Notes: generated by a model not told the origin, from the sequence alone. DNA of 64,000 nucleotides from Acanthopleura granulata (GCA_016165875.1 JABBOT010000036.1:1985680-2049679); one strand, 5' to 3'. Shown: positions 11,801-22,261, numbered from the stretch's first letter. Numbers and translations are program-made.

Positions 11801-14800
11801 AGAGGAAATTATGTGGAAAATGTAGACATAAACACATTACGACAACACACTGCCAGACTTCTGAAAGCTAAGAGTTCTGAAAGAGAGAAATACATGAAAG
11901 ATATCGGGAAAAGATGATGGCAACACATTCTCAGACAGGAAAATTCATGGAAGATGTAGTCAGGAAAACGTGATGACAAAACAATGCCGGAGTTCTGAAA
12001 TACACAGACAGGAAAATTCATGGAAGATGTAGTCAGGAAACAAGATGACAAAGCAATGCCAGAGTTCTGAAAGCTAGAGGCAGGAAACTACATGGAAGAT
12101 GTGGTCAGGAAACCATGATGACAACACAATGCCAGAGTGCTGAAATACACAGACAGGAAAAATTCATGGAAGATGTAGTCAGGAAAACGTGATGACAAAA
12201 CAATGCTGGAGTTCTGAAATACACAGACAGGAAAATTCATGGAAGATGTAGTCAGGAAACAAGATGACAAAGCAATGCCAGAGTTCTGAAAGCTAGAGGC
12301 AGGAAACTACATGGAAGATGTGGTCAGGAAACCATGATGACAACACAATGCCAGAGTGCTGAAATACACAGACAGGAAAAATTCATGGAAGATGTAGTCA
12401 GGAAAACATGATGACAAAACAATGCTGGAGTTCTGAAATACACAGACAGGAAAATTCATGGAAGATGTAGTCAGGAAACAAGATGACAAAGCATTGCCAG
12501 AGTTCTGAAAGCTAGCGGCAGGAAACTACATGGAAGATGTGGTCAGGAAACCATGATGACAACACAATGCCGGAGTGCTGAAATACACAGACAGGAAAAT
12601 TCATGGAAGACATAGTCAGGAAAACGTGATGACAAAGCAATGCCAGAGTTCTGAAAGTTACAGACAGGAAACTACATGGAAAATGTGGTCAGGAAAACGT
12701 GATGAAAACACAATGCTGGAGTTCTGAAATACAGACAGGAAAATTCATGGAAGATGCAGTCAGGAAAAAGTGATGACAAAGCAATGCCAGAGTTCTGAAA
12801 TACAGAGACAGGAAACTACATGGAAGATGTAGAGAGGGAAACATGATGACAAGACAATGCTGGGATTCTGAAATCAGGAACAGACAGGAAAATTCATGGA
12901 AGATGCAGTCAGGAAAACGTGATGACAAAGCAATGCCAGAGTTCTGAAATACAGAGACAGGAAACTACATGGAAGATGTAGAGAGGGAAACATGATGACA
13001 AGACAATGCTGGGATTCTGAAATCAGGAACAGACAGGAAAATTCATGGAAGATGCAGTCAGGAAAACGTGATGACAAAGCAATGCCAGAGTTCTGAAATA
13101 CAGAGACAGGAAACTACATGGAAGATGTAGAGAGGGAAACATGATGACAAGACAATGCTGGGATTCTGAAATCAGGAACAGACAGGAAAATGCATGGAAG
13201 ACATGCACTGTAGACAGGGAAAAATGGTGGCCACATAATGCCAGACTCGTGGTATTTATTTGTTTATTTGAATGGTGTGAAGAATGTTTCACGTATACAA
13301 TGGCAGCCAGCATTATGGTGGGAAGAAACATGGCAAAGCCAGGGGGAAACCCACGACCATCCACACGTTGCTGACAGACCGTCCCATGTGCAGTCGGAGA
13401 GGAAGCCAGCATGAGCTGGACTTGAACTCACAGCAACCCCATTGGTGGCATGCCTCTGGGTCACAGCGCTATGCTAGCGCACTAACCAACTCAGCCATGG
13501 AGGCCCAGGCCAGGCTTGTGAAATGCAGACTGCAAAACACTGGCAGTTATGGTATTGAGATCTAAACCTGTTTGATCTTCCTCATCATCCATTAAGCAGG
13601 CACACCTGACTGTTAAACTGCAATTCTGAAAATCACATCTGCACTTGACCTGCCACATTAGCAAACCAAAAAGCACAGATCTACTTACATATTTATCACC
13701 AATGCAAAGAGAAAGATTTCTTGTAACTTTGAGCCACTAGAATTTCAGTGTGAGCTCTTTGACCAACCCTATTAGAGTCCATTAGATACGCCCTGATCAT
13801 GACAGGGTCTCTGACGAGAGGTTGAGGTGTCATACCTGGTTCTGTGTAGACCTCCAGGAAGTCACCAGCAGCCATGGAGAAGTTCGAGTTGGCAGGCAGA
13901 TCTGCCGGGTTGACGTCGGGGAAGGTCACAGCCTCGATCTGGTGGCTGAACGACCTCAGGTTGATCCAGCTATGAACCCAGGGGTACAGCGTGAAGGCAT
14001 TCACCTCTCGGCATCTGAAAACGTGCACTACAAGTGTTAAATTAGACCGGATCCATAGGGATTTGACCGAAGTGAAAGGACTGTACACAGAATGGAATTG
14101 ATTTTGATTGTTCTGTAATGCCATATTCAGGAAAATTTCACTTCACATGATGGCAGTCAGTAGGTGGAAACAACCTAGGCATATATCACGTTACTTTGGT
14201 AAGCTGCTTCCAAACATTTCCCACATATTTGACACAGATATCCACACCATACTGACAGGAGATAAATAGGGGTGGTCTTCAATGACAAGTCGGCACACAC
14301 GTCGCTTGTGCCAGGTGTGGTTTGTGCGTACAAAGTCTTAAATGTAGTACATATACATACAGAATAAATCTGACTGAAAAAAAAGTACATGTTCAGATGC
14401 AAATAAAAGCCATACAATATCACTCTTCACACAAAATTCACTTTGATCCAGAAGAAAATCACCTTACATACACATATACTTCAAGCAAACCTGAAGAAAG
14501 AACCCCTCCCCTCCTCCGCCCCCGCCCCTGCCCCCGCCGCCAAAAAAAAGTGACTAACATCAACAGGACTTTCCAAATCAGTCTAAATGAACAACTTAAT
14601 CATGGGTAAAAACTGTAAGTCATAAGTGGCATGTTTCACGTAACGCCTCTTAAAAACAATGAAGTCCGAAACTCACTTGTTCAGCACGAAATTGGAACCA
14701 AACAGCATGAACAAGCTCCACTCATTGCCCTGGCAACAGTAGCCGTGTTTCGCAAGCTCGAAAGCGAGCCTCCCTAGGCCAGCTCCCGGCACTAAAACGG

Positions 14801-17800
14801 AAACGGTCGAAGGATCACTGCAGGTGGGGAAGAATAAATTCCAGTAAGGGAATAAAATGACACAATGTAACATTCTGGCATTGGAGTAACATGATTGAAT
14901 TCAATGTTTTAAACTAACAGGGGAATAAATTGTCACACTCCGGTAATGGGGTAAAAATATACAATGCAACTTTTTAAACAAACAATAAAATATCATATTA
15001 TCGTAACACTCCAGTACCGAAAGAAATTTACAGAACATAATATTTTACAACGGGAACAGTGTGACGCACGCACCACTCAGTGTGACGCACCACTCACTCA
15101 GTGTGACGCACCACTCAGTGTGACGCACCACTCACTCAGTGTGACGCACCACTCACTCAGTGTGACGCACCACTCACTCAGTGTGACGCACCACTCAGTG
15201 TGACGCACCACTCAGGGCGAGAAAGGACATCAGACGTGTTAGATAGTCACAATATAGTCAAGTGAAAAGAACACTGGGTAAGTGAAGCTTACACCTTACT
15301 AAAAGGAATAAAATTACAGGATGTCACGGTGGGAGGAAACCAGCTCTGCTCGGGGGAAATCTGCTGACCATCTGCAGATCGTTGGCAGACCTGCCCATGT
15401 ACCACTGGACGGGAAGTCAGCATGAGCTTGGCTTGAACTCACATCAGCCTTTGCTTTAAAGAAAATACACGTCATTCGAAATACAGAGTTGTGCATATTC
15501 CAAAGATATATTTTCACTATTTCCTTCACACTCTTTTTTATAGCGAACAAAATGTGAAAAACATTCTGGTTCTGTGATTGAGTTTTTGGGCCATATTGAA
15601 TACATGTACACCGAAACACAGTGAAGTCAATGAGATTCTTTTTTTGCTGGTAAACACGCTTTAACTGTTACATTACAAAGCTAAATACTGGTGCAGGAGT
15701 AGTCCGTGTATTTCCATGCAAAACCAAGACATACTATAATCAGAGGATGTTTAGCACCTACAAATAATCTGTGACATCACTGTGCTTCGGGCTGTGGAAT
15801 ATGTTCCAAAAAGTCCAACGCAGAGCCGCATTTCCATTTTAATCACAGTACAACAAAAAGGCCTGATAAATGATGAAGACCATATCTGAAAGTGTCACAC
15901 AATGGCCTTTTCGATGATGCATGTTTTAAAAGTGGTCTGCTCGTCTAAGAAAACAAAAACAAGTAAATCTTATCTTCTGACAGAATAAAACGCCAGTTAA
16001 ATTTAATTTAGGAATGAAATCACACCATTTCACACTTCAGCAAGGATGTGAAAGTATCTCCAAACTAGGGGAATGGATTGCCAGGGGAATTACACAACAG
16101 CACACGTGATCTGAGAAGAGAGTACCATACGTGTAGCAGAATTACCCTTCAAAGTATCAAAGGACGTGTAAAACCAAACATTCAACTAGAAAACTGGCAA
16201 GCTGAGGAAAGGCTGGTGAGGGAAGCAGAGAATGGCATATCTGATGGGTTCGTAACTAGTAAATGATTTGTGCTTATTATGTAATCATTCAACAGAGAGT
16301 TATCCCCCCTTGAACGTGCTCCCGCACAGTCTTGAACATAGGCTTGAGTAACAATCGAAATGTTTACGACACAAATACATGTGTATCCACAGTTGGCCAG
16401 TATGACATGCTTATTCACATTAAATGCAGCTTCCTAACATCGCTTATCCTGCCCACCCTAATTCTTCTCATTTTGGTTACACCTGGTCTGCCCTTTTCAG
16501 CCCTTTTCAGCCAGTACACACTGTAATGGGAATACACTTTCTTATTTCCCACATGCTTAGTCCATCTAATGAATAACCTATCCACATATTCACTTTTCCT
16601 AAAAAAACAAAAAAAAAAATGGCAGAGAAATGCAACTGTTTGCTTTCAGGAGATCTCAAATCTGTGCAAAAAAGACTAAGAGTGCTTTAACCTGATATCT
16701 AAAGTGAATTACTAATTTAATTATCATTACCTTGTTCTCCACATTACTTAATGAGTCAACATTTCAATAAAATGGGTAAAACCTATCAGCATATTATTTG
16801 CAGTAAGCTATATCACATGTCACAAGTCTGCACAAAACATGAAGACAGAACACAATCAACTCACTTCAAACTATCTAAGAAAAGGTGCATAAAACCATAA
16901 ACTTCATTTCAGGCTTCTAACTCAAACCAATGAAAACATCTGGAAGACCACAAAATTCAACTCTCACCACTTCTGTGATGGAAACCTTTGACAAATTTCG
17001 GCGATAACTGGGTCGTAACACGCAGTTCTCTCCCCTTTACCAGCTTCGCTCCAGTCACGTGAGAACTGCTTTAGGGTCGTCTTGACCTTATCCATGTCAA
17101 ACCCTGTGGGAGGAACACCTTGAAGGACACACTCCCCCTAAAATTAAAATGAAATAGAAACCATTGCTATTTTTAATACAATTTAACTTTTAATACAGCA
17201 AAGCTTTAGTTTACATGTATATATATGGTTCGTCTCCTACTTAAGTCTCCTACTTAAGAATTTTTGAGGATACTTGACAGACTTACACGTAGAGACTGAG
17301 GAAACCACAGTGCTTAGAGTTACCCCCTCGACTGCCAGAGGCAGCACCCAGGTACCCGTTCAACCTGTAGACTAAGATGAGGCCGCACCCAGGTACCCGT
17401 TCAACCTGTAGACTAAGATGAGGCCGCACCCAGGTACCCGTTCAACCTGTAGACTAAGATGAGGCAGCACCCAGGTACCCGTTCAATCTCCAGATTAAGA
17501 TGAGGCAGCGCCCAGGTACCCGTTCAACCTCTAGATTAAGATGAGGCAGCACCCAGGTAAGCGTTCAACCTCTAGGCTAAGATGAGACAGTCCAGGAACC
17601 AGGTGCTTGCCTTTCCATCGGAAGCCCACTCACATCACTGGTTGTAATTCCATCCTCAGAGAGGGAGTTTTCATGGTTCAACTCTTCTTGGGTTCTTCAA
17701 GGGTATAAGCCGTCAACAGTGCTCTCTTGTGTGGTTTTACATTAAGTTTACAGGAGACTGCCGGTCCTCTACCAATGCGACATGTCACCATGACAACGGT

Positions 17801-19498
17801 ATCAGTGATTGTGCTAAACAACAATTAAACCAATACTCTCTAAATAAATAAAGGACGGAGCCAAACTAGCGATAACTGGATACAAACTTGAGATCTTCAA
17901 CATTTACCACACTTTATAATCCGACAAGTCAGCAAGGGGCCCCAGAGCAAAATAAGACTGGAATATGTAAAGAATTACCCCTACTTGAAAAACGGAGACG
18001 AACTTACATTTTGCACGGGTCCATGATCCTTGTTTTCAAACATGCCGCTTGTCTGAGCGGTGATTAGCTTGATCACCTGGTAATTATGATCGATACAGGT
18101 GCGTACCAGATCGATGTGATCCAGGTAGCATGGTAACAGCTCCTGATGACGAGGGGGCAAGTCATGAAACTGTTGCTCCGCTCTCTGGACACGCTTCAGC
18201 GAGTAAGATCTGCAACACAGAGGAGCACTGACATTATGCTGTTTAGATGTTTAATGATTTCATAAAATAAATATAGTATTGTAGCTATCCTATTTATAAA
18301 ATGATGAACAGGATGGTACAGAAGAACATGTATGACTGATCTGTACCTCATCAGGGGTTTTTTCAGTCAGAAAACTCAATATTTTTCATCACCAATACAT
18401 ATAAAATGTATCTACAAATTTTTCTATAACTCAATTTTCCAATGTTTCTCGTTGTGGTTGCCACTACAAGAAAGTGGCTAGAAAACACCTTGCTCATTTG
18501 GAGCATAAACAGCAGCAGTGTACATGTGTAAGCTGAGATGGATACCGATACCTTGAAAGGTGGTACGAGGCACTGTAGATGAGCATCCATTTATCAGGCC
18601 ATTTTATTATCAGCACAGAGCTGAGACGAATTGCTACAGAGTAAAAGCTGCTGACACTGGGTGATTTAAGCCCACTTCAAAAAGACGCTAGAAGAGCCAA
18701 GGTAGCCAAGGATTTAGGCTGTGATCTTTAATATGGGGTCAGGAGTAGATCACAGCTGATGAGCTGTGCAGGTTAAAATAGCAGTATGAAAAAATAGCTC
18801 AGTGCGGAAAAACGCCGGGTTATGAAAATGTATGTAAAAACCAGGTAAAACTGAGATAAACTATGTTTACCAATACATTCCCTATTCTACTGCCAAATTT
18901 GTTCACATTCTATAGCCTTTATGACCCGTAAATCCAAGATAATTCAAATTAGTGACTCACGCTCAGGTGCGTTGTCGACAACTTAACCTAATAAACAGTG
19001 TTATTGCTTCCCAATTCTGTTATGCTATGTAACTATATCCGTCAGAATATATATATATATATATATAAAAAGGAGATCTGCAGTTCTGTATCTACATACG
19101 GCTAGATGAGATCTGTGTTCAACACTGTGTACGTGAGATTTCCTAGACTCAACTAACCGGCAATCTTGCTAGAGGAATTTTCAGCAACACAGTTACAGTT
19201 TAGGTTACTAAGACTGCGACCACAGAATATGCTAGCATGCTATTTCATGCACAAGTCGCAGTTTATGCAACTTTTATCTTCGTTGTTGTTGTGAAAGCAT
19301 TAGACTATGAAGCTAAACTGGATCAAAAGTCAGGGAAATATGAAACCTGTAAAACAGGAATGCGTTTAATATCCTCTGAAAGTTTTCCTTTTCCATGTCC
19401 TCTTCATCTCTGCTAAATTCATTTGCACCCGAATTAATCAAGTGTGTTTCTTTCTTGGAACAACTTGTTGAGTCGCGCGAACTTTGGTCTGCCGCCAT
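8762..19498 (-). CDS. CARNMT1: Carnosine N-methyltransferase-like protein (N2227/CARNMT1 family), 8 exons, 387 aa
   Basis: CDS exons in transcript order: 19498-19347, 18209-18008, 17137-16968, 14817-14677, 14014-13836, 11787-11674, 9291-9188, 8863-8762. They total 1,164 bp with every GT-AG junction in phase. The family transfers methyl from S-adenosylmethionine to carnosine to give anserine, and acts in cytosol and nucleus. Visible landmarks: NAFLFYR (45-51) near the N-terminus; [20 protein letters not shown] in the linker; SAM motif I as [11 protein letters not shown] (182-192); [14 protein letters not shown] (230-238); FPDV and NFSMAAGDF (266-274); a FFIDTAHN stretch (291-298); PLLYHF (321-326); FFVVRKPL at the C-terminus. 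Length is close to the human protein (about 409 aa). The start is the first in-frame ATG, with G at -3 and +4. Introns 2, 3, 5 and 6 hold minisatellites. No key residue appears missing; the gene looks intact. Confidence 0.93.
9188..9291 (-). CDS. CARNMT1: CARNMT1 exon 7
   Basis: Acceptor CTCCCCCCAG, donor GTTAGT. Encodes the end of Gly320 and residues 321-354, containing [19 protein letters not shown] and MGFQFE. The His of LLYHF is, as I recall from the family's structural work, near the carnosine imidazole; treat that as recollection. Confidence 0.92.
9700..11235. repeat. 54-bp minisatellite in CARNMT1 intron 6, about 27 copies
   Basis: The unit runs GAGAAATATGAGCACATAGT / GACGTTCACACACAGACAGA / AAAATACATCTTCT, with drift and some truncated units. 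Because 54 is 18 codons and the unit has no stop in several frames, long frames are open on both strands (208 codons on plus, up to 307 on minus). These are repeat artefacts. Intron retention would not translate it either, because the exon 6 donor region reads GGT-GAG-TAG. On the gene's sense strand each unit holds TATTTCTCAG, an acceptor-like site. Confidence 0.95.
11236..11408. other. Intron 6 spacer
   Basis: Decayed edge of the 54-bp array, then unique intronic sequence. Confidence 0.35.
11409..11548. mobile_element. Small MITE-like hairpin in CARNMT1 intron 6
   Basis: The left arm contains AATAGGTGCCTGACATTTTT and continues into GAAAACACCCCTTTG. The right arm is its reverse complement, with CAAAGAGGTGTTTCC then AAAAATGTCAGGCACCTATT. 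Arms are about 36-40 bases with a few mismatches and about a 52-bp spacer. It has the form of a short non-autonomous inverted-repeat element; the family is not recognised. Confidence 0.75.
11674..11787 (-). CDS. CARNMT1: CARNMT1 exon 6
   Basis: Acceptor CTGTATTTTTCAG, donor GTGAGT. Encodes the end of Glu282 and residues 283-319 ([16 protein letters not shown].. and ..[14 protein letters not shown]), plus the first base of Gly320. FFIDTAHN and LKPGGYW are strong family signatures. The 5' end of this exon and about 40 bases of the preceding intron are the source-like sequence for the adjacent repeat array. Confidence 0.93.
11788..13245 (-). repeat. Intron 5 minisatellite, 71-75 bp unit, about 19-20 copies, carrying copies of the exon 6 acceptor
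   Basis: Read on the gene's sense strand, each unit contains a pyrimidine-rich stretch (TTTTCCTGTCTGTGTATTTCAG in two parts: TTTTCCTGTCTGTG and TATTTCAG). An exon-like start follows: (A/C)ACTCTGGCATTG, then TTTTGTCATC or TGTTGTCATC. The true intron 5/exon 6 junction reads TTTCCTCTCTGTATTTTTCAG in the same order, followed by AATCCTGGCATTGTGTTG. The intron just upstream also matches (TACATTTTCCACATAATTTCC against TACATCTTCCATGAATTTTCC). Acceptor-like CAG copies recur at about 11991, 12064, 12137, 12210, 12283, 12356, 12430, 12502, 12575, 12648, 12719, 12790, 12862, 12937, 13009, 13093 and 13163. A 219-bp (three-unit) higher-order period is visible at 12100-12540. Confidence 0.9.
13253..13506 (-). 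mobile_element. Near full-length SINE (family A) in CARNMT1 intron 5
   Basis: On the minus strand it runs from GGGCCTCCATGGCTGAGTTG (box A region) through a box-B-like GGTTGCTGTGAGTTCAAGTC and a body with CCGACTGCACATGGGACGG to an AAATAAACAAATAAATA tail. It has a small internal change in the tail (TGTGAAGAATG region). It lies next to the decoy-acceptor array. Confidence 0.85.
13836..14014 (-). CDS. CARNMT1: CARNMT1 exon 5
   Basis: Acceptor TTTTCAG, donor GTATGA. Encodes the last base of Lys222 and residues 223-281 plus the first base of Glu282. It contains [19 protein letters not shown] and [13 protein letters not shown]. The acidic GDF step after NFSM is the family's post-motif region near the SAM adenine or methyl site. 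Confidence 0.93.
14677..14817 (-). CDS. CARNMT1: CARNMT1 exon 4 (SAM motif I)
   Basis: Acceptor CCCCACCTGCAG, donor GTGAGT. Encodes the last base of Cys175, residues 176-221 and two bases of Lys222. It carries [20 protein letters not shown] (glycine-rich SAM loop), CQGNEWS and [11 protein letters not shown]. Confidence 0.94.
15058..15212. repeat. Short tandem repeat in CARNMT1 intron 3, 17-21 bp unit
   Basis: About eight copies of GTGTGACGCACCACTCACTCA, some lacking the ACTC step. A continuous plus-strand frame across it (VTHHSLS repeats) is an artefact. Confidence 0.9.
15327..15450 (-). mobile_element. SINE (family A) internal fragment in CARNMT1 intron 3
   Basis: On the minus strand it carries the box-B-like GTGAGTTCAAGCCAAGCTCA followed by body sequence to GGTTTCCTCCCACCG. 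Both the head and the AAATAAA tail are missing. Confidence 0.75.
15451..16440. other. Unassigned intron 3 sequence
   Basis: No exon, array or named element seen between the SINE fragment and the MITE. Confidence 0.35.
16441..16682 (+). mobile_element. MITE-like element, degenerate copy (pairs with 30,597)
   Basis: Shares, in order, CCCTAATTCTTCT, ACACCTGGTCTG, CAGCCAGT, CACTGTAAT, CTTATTTCCCACATG/CTTTTTCTCACATG and AGTC.A.TAAATGAA-type blocks with the copy at 30,597-30,842. Its right inverted end is badly eroded (only a TTTCAG..ATCTGTGC core remains). Confidence 0.6.
16968..17137 (-). CDS. CARNMT1: CARNMT1 exon 3
   Basis: Acceptor AATTTTAG, donor GTGAGA. Encodes residues 119-174 and two bases of Cys175: [61 protein letters not shown] and RDWSE.GK are conserved in the family. 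Confidence 0.92.
17326..17585. repeat. 41-bp minisatellite in CARNMT1 intron 2, about 6 copies
   Basis: The unit contains GCACCCAGGTACCCGTTCAA, then CCTGTAGACTAAGATGAGGC. The first and last units are diverged. Confidence 0.92.
18008..18209 (-). CDS. CARNMT1: CARNMT1 exon 2
   Basis: Acceptor GTGTTGCAG, donor GTAAGT. Encodes the last base of Arg51 and residues 52-118. It includes [36 protein letters not shown] and GMFENKDHG, an alpha-helical stretch typical of the family's N-terminal region. Confidence 0.92.
18210..19346. other. CARNMT1 intron 1, otherwise featureless
   Basis: 1,137 bp. Apart from a short (AT)n run at about 19046-19065, I see no exon, SINE or array. Confidence 0.5.
19347..19498 (-). 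CDS. CARNMT1: CARNMT1 exon 1 with start codon
   Basis: ATG at 19498-19496 opens [12 protein letters not shown], an acidic low-complexity leader, then [20 protein letters not shown] and two bases of Arg51. The donor GTTTCA is weaker than the others. The frame is open about 35 codons upstream but holds no other ATG there, so this start is the only in-frame AUG. Confidence 0.88.
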
Positions 19499-19872
19499 CA
19501 CTATATCACTCTCCAGGTTCGGAGGTAAAAAGAGTGCACAGCAAGTGCTAAGCCTAAAAGTTATGGCCCACGTCAGGGCAGATGGTCTGGCACGTTGCAA
19601 CAAAGGGGGGGAAAAAAAAAAACACGACCATAGACGAGCTTATGAAAACAACGGAATCATACCTTACGTTCATAGATGTCTGATTCTCTCGACTAGCTGG
19701 AAGGATGGGTCGAAGAACTGAGCGATCTACAATGTATTTATTGATTGATTACCCACCTGATTGATGTGTTTGCATTGTGGACTAGATGTAGTTCACTGAC
19801 AAAACAGAAATTTCCAATGATCCGAAAACCTGTTATTAAGGAATTTATTTCATTTGACTACATTTCTTTAGG
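19499..19872. other. CARNMT1 5' flank
   Basis: Probable promoter and 5' UTR. No TATA box in a convincing position. A run of G then A (about 19605-19620) lies about 110 bp upstream of the start codon. Confidence 0.35.
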
Positions 19873-19972
19873 TATTTAATTGGTGTTTTACGCCGTTCTC
19901 GAGAATATTTCACGTATAGGGAATACGGATGCCGAATCGACAGAGCAGCGGGAGCCAACGACCATCCGCTGA
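19873..19972 (-). mobile_element. SINE tail fragment (family A)
   Basis: On the minus strand, GAATATTCTCGAGAACGGCG-like tail sequence (ACGTGAAATATTCTCGAGAA, then CGGCGTAAAACACCAATTAA) follows a diverged body. It lies 375 bp upstream of the CARNMT1 start. Confidence 0.75.
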
Positions 19973-20387
19973 ATATTTGAGCACTGTCATTATCGGTACT
20001 CCAAAAAGTAAGACTAAAATAAATGCTTTTTACCCGAAAATGTAAACAACCAAGCCAAACAAGAGTTTGTAAATAGTTATACGAAAATGTAAAATCAATT
20101 CCTTACTGGAAGAAGTCTTTCTGTCACACAATGCTGTATTTACGGTTCCACCCACTCAGACTATTCGAGCACCGTTCTCTAGCTGTTTCATTAGGAGTGC
20201 TGACAATTTTGTGTTCGAAACAACACTTTGGCTCATATCCACTCCATATAAACCCCCATGCGCTTTAAAATACTCATACTGATATAATTTCTCTTTACCC
20301 AACAGTTTTGAAACATATTCCAACTTTATTTTATATGTTATACATGCCATTTAATACACATTTCCTCCACATTTGCTACGGTACAGC

Positions 20388-20448
20388 CCTCAACATTTGC
20401 TACGGTACACCACTCCCAACATTTGCTACGGTACACCCCTCCCAACTT
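20388..20448. repeat. Short tandem repeat, about 27 bp, 2.5 copies
   Basis: CATTTGCTACGGTACA occurs three times between 20370 and 20440, with CCCCTCCCAA or CCACTCCCAA spacers. Confidence 0.75.
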
Positions 20449-21045
20449 TCCTGTAAAAATTGTCATTTTACAAATGCTGGTAACTGAAACTGCAAAATAT
20501 TTCTCTTCTGTTTCAATAACAGCAAATTAGGTTGCTGGTTATATACATGCATTTAATAGTAAAATTTGCAGACAACACCTGGCCTATAGAACATGACACT
20601 GTGTTCCGACTCACATACTCCACAGGGCTATATAGAGGACTTATATTACACATTAATTCACCCTTTCGTTTCCAGAATTCATGTAGTTCCTGCACATCGA
20701 AGAATTAATTAAGCCTAGATAGTTGACATCTGTCAGCAGGTTCACCAGTTAAGCCAGGGCCGAACAGGGTAGTGAAGCGGTAGGCTGACCAAAGCGGCCA
20801 TTCTGTGGTCTGAGTGAAACGCCATGCAAACTCCAAGCCACGATATATGTAGATCTCCAGTACGTACGCCTAAGGCCTCACGCATGGGTTTACAACGGCT
20901 GCGAAAACGGTACCACAATGTACACATTCATGGGTTTTCACTGTTAAAAATCAGTTTTGTTTCAAAGGTGGATAAATGATTCAACACGCTGTCATTTTCA
21001 GTCAAGTCACACAACTGAGAATGTCAGATGGAACGTCTGTACCGG

Positions 21046-21046
<1 letters not shown>
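20449..21046. other. Unassigned intergenic sequence
   Basis: No named feature. Small frames on both strands are unsupported. Confidence 0.35.

Positions 21047-21113
<67 letters not shown>
21047..21113. repeat. (CA)n then (TA)n microsatellite
   Basis: About 24 CA steps followed by about eight TA steps. Confidence 0.95.
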
Positions 21114-21427
21114 GGCACTTTACCTACCCCTTCTATTTGAATAAATTGGTGATAATATTATTCAGTAATGATCCCATATCTGGGAGATTTTTTCTCAAGC
21201 CCAAAATTCAAGCTGCTTGTATATAAACCGTTATGCTTATTTATTTGCCATGTATACATCTGTAGGTTGTATTGTATTAACGTTGTGACCTGCAATGTAC
21301 AGATGTGTACAATTACAAAATCAACGTCAAGTTTGCTTCAGAAAAATAACATATTGTTTTCTATATTATCTTGTTTTCTATATTGTCCAGCTCTTTCACC
21401 CGGACAAGCAGCAATACAAATCAATTT

Positions 21428-21577
21428 GTGAGAGTCTTTTGGGTCAGCGCTGTGCTAGCGCGCTAATCATCAGGGTCACGGAGGCCTCCGTCTCACCACC
21501 ATGATACTGGCCGCTGTTGTATAAGTGAAATATTATTGAATAAAGCGAAAAACACTAACCAAATAAATAACTAAATA
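21428..21577. mobile_element. Chimeric SINE: minus-strand head joined to plus-strand tail
   Basis: 21428-21485 reads as the SINE head on the minus strand (GTCAGCGCTGTGCTAGCGCG, GGTCACGGAGGCC in plus orientation). It is followed at once by a plus-oriented tail (CACCATGATACTGGCCGC, GTATAAGTGAAATATT, CCAAATAAATAA). The two halves have opposite orientation, so this is a rearranged or doubly inserted copy. Confidence 0.7.
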
Positions 21578-21734
21578 TATTACATGTTGCATGATTCCAT
21601 AAAAACTCCAAAAAGTTCCGGCCCACATGGTGTAAAGGGCTTCCGATTAAAAGCATTATAAGTGAAACATTCTTGAGCGCAACTCTGAATTTAAACAAAT
21701 GAATAAATGTAATTGAATAACAAAATTTATGAGG

Positions 21735-21886
21735 GGTAGAACCCGGGCAGAGCAAAACTCACAACCAGCTGCAGGTTTCTGGCAAATATTCCCACGTGCA
21801 ACCTCAGAGGACGCCGACAAGAGCCGGATTTGAATGTATGGGTGAGAGTCTCTTGAATCCTGCCAAATCACTCGGTCACGGAGGCC
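21735..21886 (-). mobile_element. Diverged SINE-like copy 1
   Basis: On the minus strand it goes from GGCCTCCGTGACCGAGTGAT through a box-B-like region to CTCTGCCCGGGTTCTA. It is more diverged than the other copies. A matching copy lies at 22110. Confidence 0.65.
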
Positions 21887-21892
21887 ATCACT

Positions 21893-22105
21893 GTAGTTTT
21901 CTGCGGTTACGGCGCCATATCGACTGAGCCCAGGGTTCTTAGCGGTGCTGTCGCCATATCAATCGAGCGCAGAGTTCGCTGCGGCTGCGTCCCTGTATCG
22001 ACCGACTCCAAAGATCCCTGCGGTTGCGTCGCCGTGTCGATGGAACCCAGAGTTCTGAGCGGTTGCGTCGCCGTATCAGGTGAACCCTATGATAGCATAT
22101 TTAAG
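21893..22105. repeat. Degenerate 38-41 bp tandem repeat, block 1
   Basis: Repeats of CTGCGGTTGCGTCGCCGTAT followed by a CGA.CGAGCCCAGAGTT type half, about five copies, each with several substitutions. Confidence 0.8.
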
Positions 22106-22109
22106 GATG

Positions 22110-22260
22110 GCTAGAACCCGGACAGAGCAAAACTAACAACCTCCTGCACGTTTCTGGCTAATATTCTCACGAACAACCACAGAGGAAGCCAACATGAACC
22201 GAATTTGAACATATTAATGAAAGCCTGCTGAATCAATGTTCTCCTCGGCCACAGAGGACC
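22110..22260 (-). mobile_element. Diverged SINE-like copy 2
   Basis: Parallel to copy 1 at 21735 (AGAACCCGGACAGAGCAAAA against AGAACCCGGGCAGAGCAAAA). It ends in GGCCACAGAGGACC. Together with the flanking degenerate repeats it suggests a block duplication of about 370 bp. Confidence 0.65.
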
Positions 22261-22261
22261 C

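Noticed and set aside
11809..13412. Minus-strand frames with repeated MNFPVC and FPDYIFHEF stretches
   Set aside because: Translation of the intron 5 decoy-acceptor array, not a separate gene.
19499..19603. N-terminal extension of CARNMT1
   Set aside because: The frame is open upstream but has no ATG; the apparent start at 19603 is TTG.
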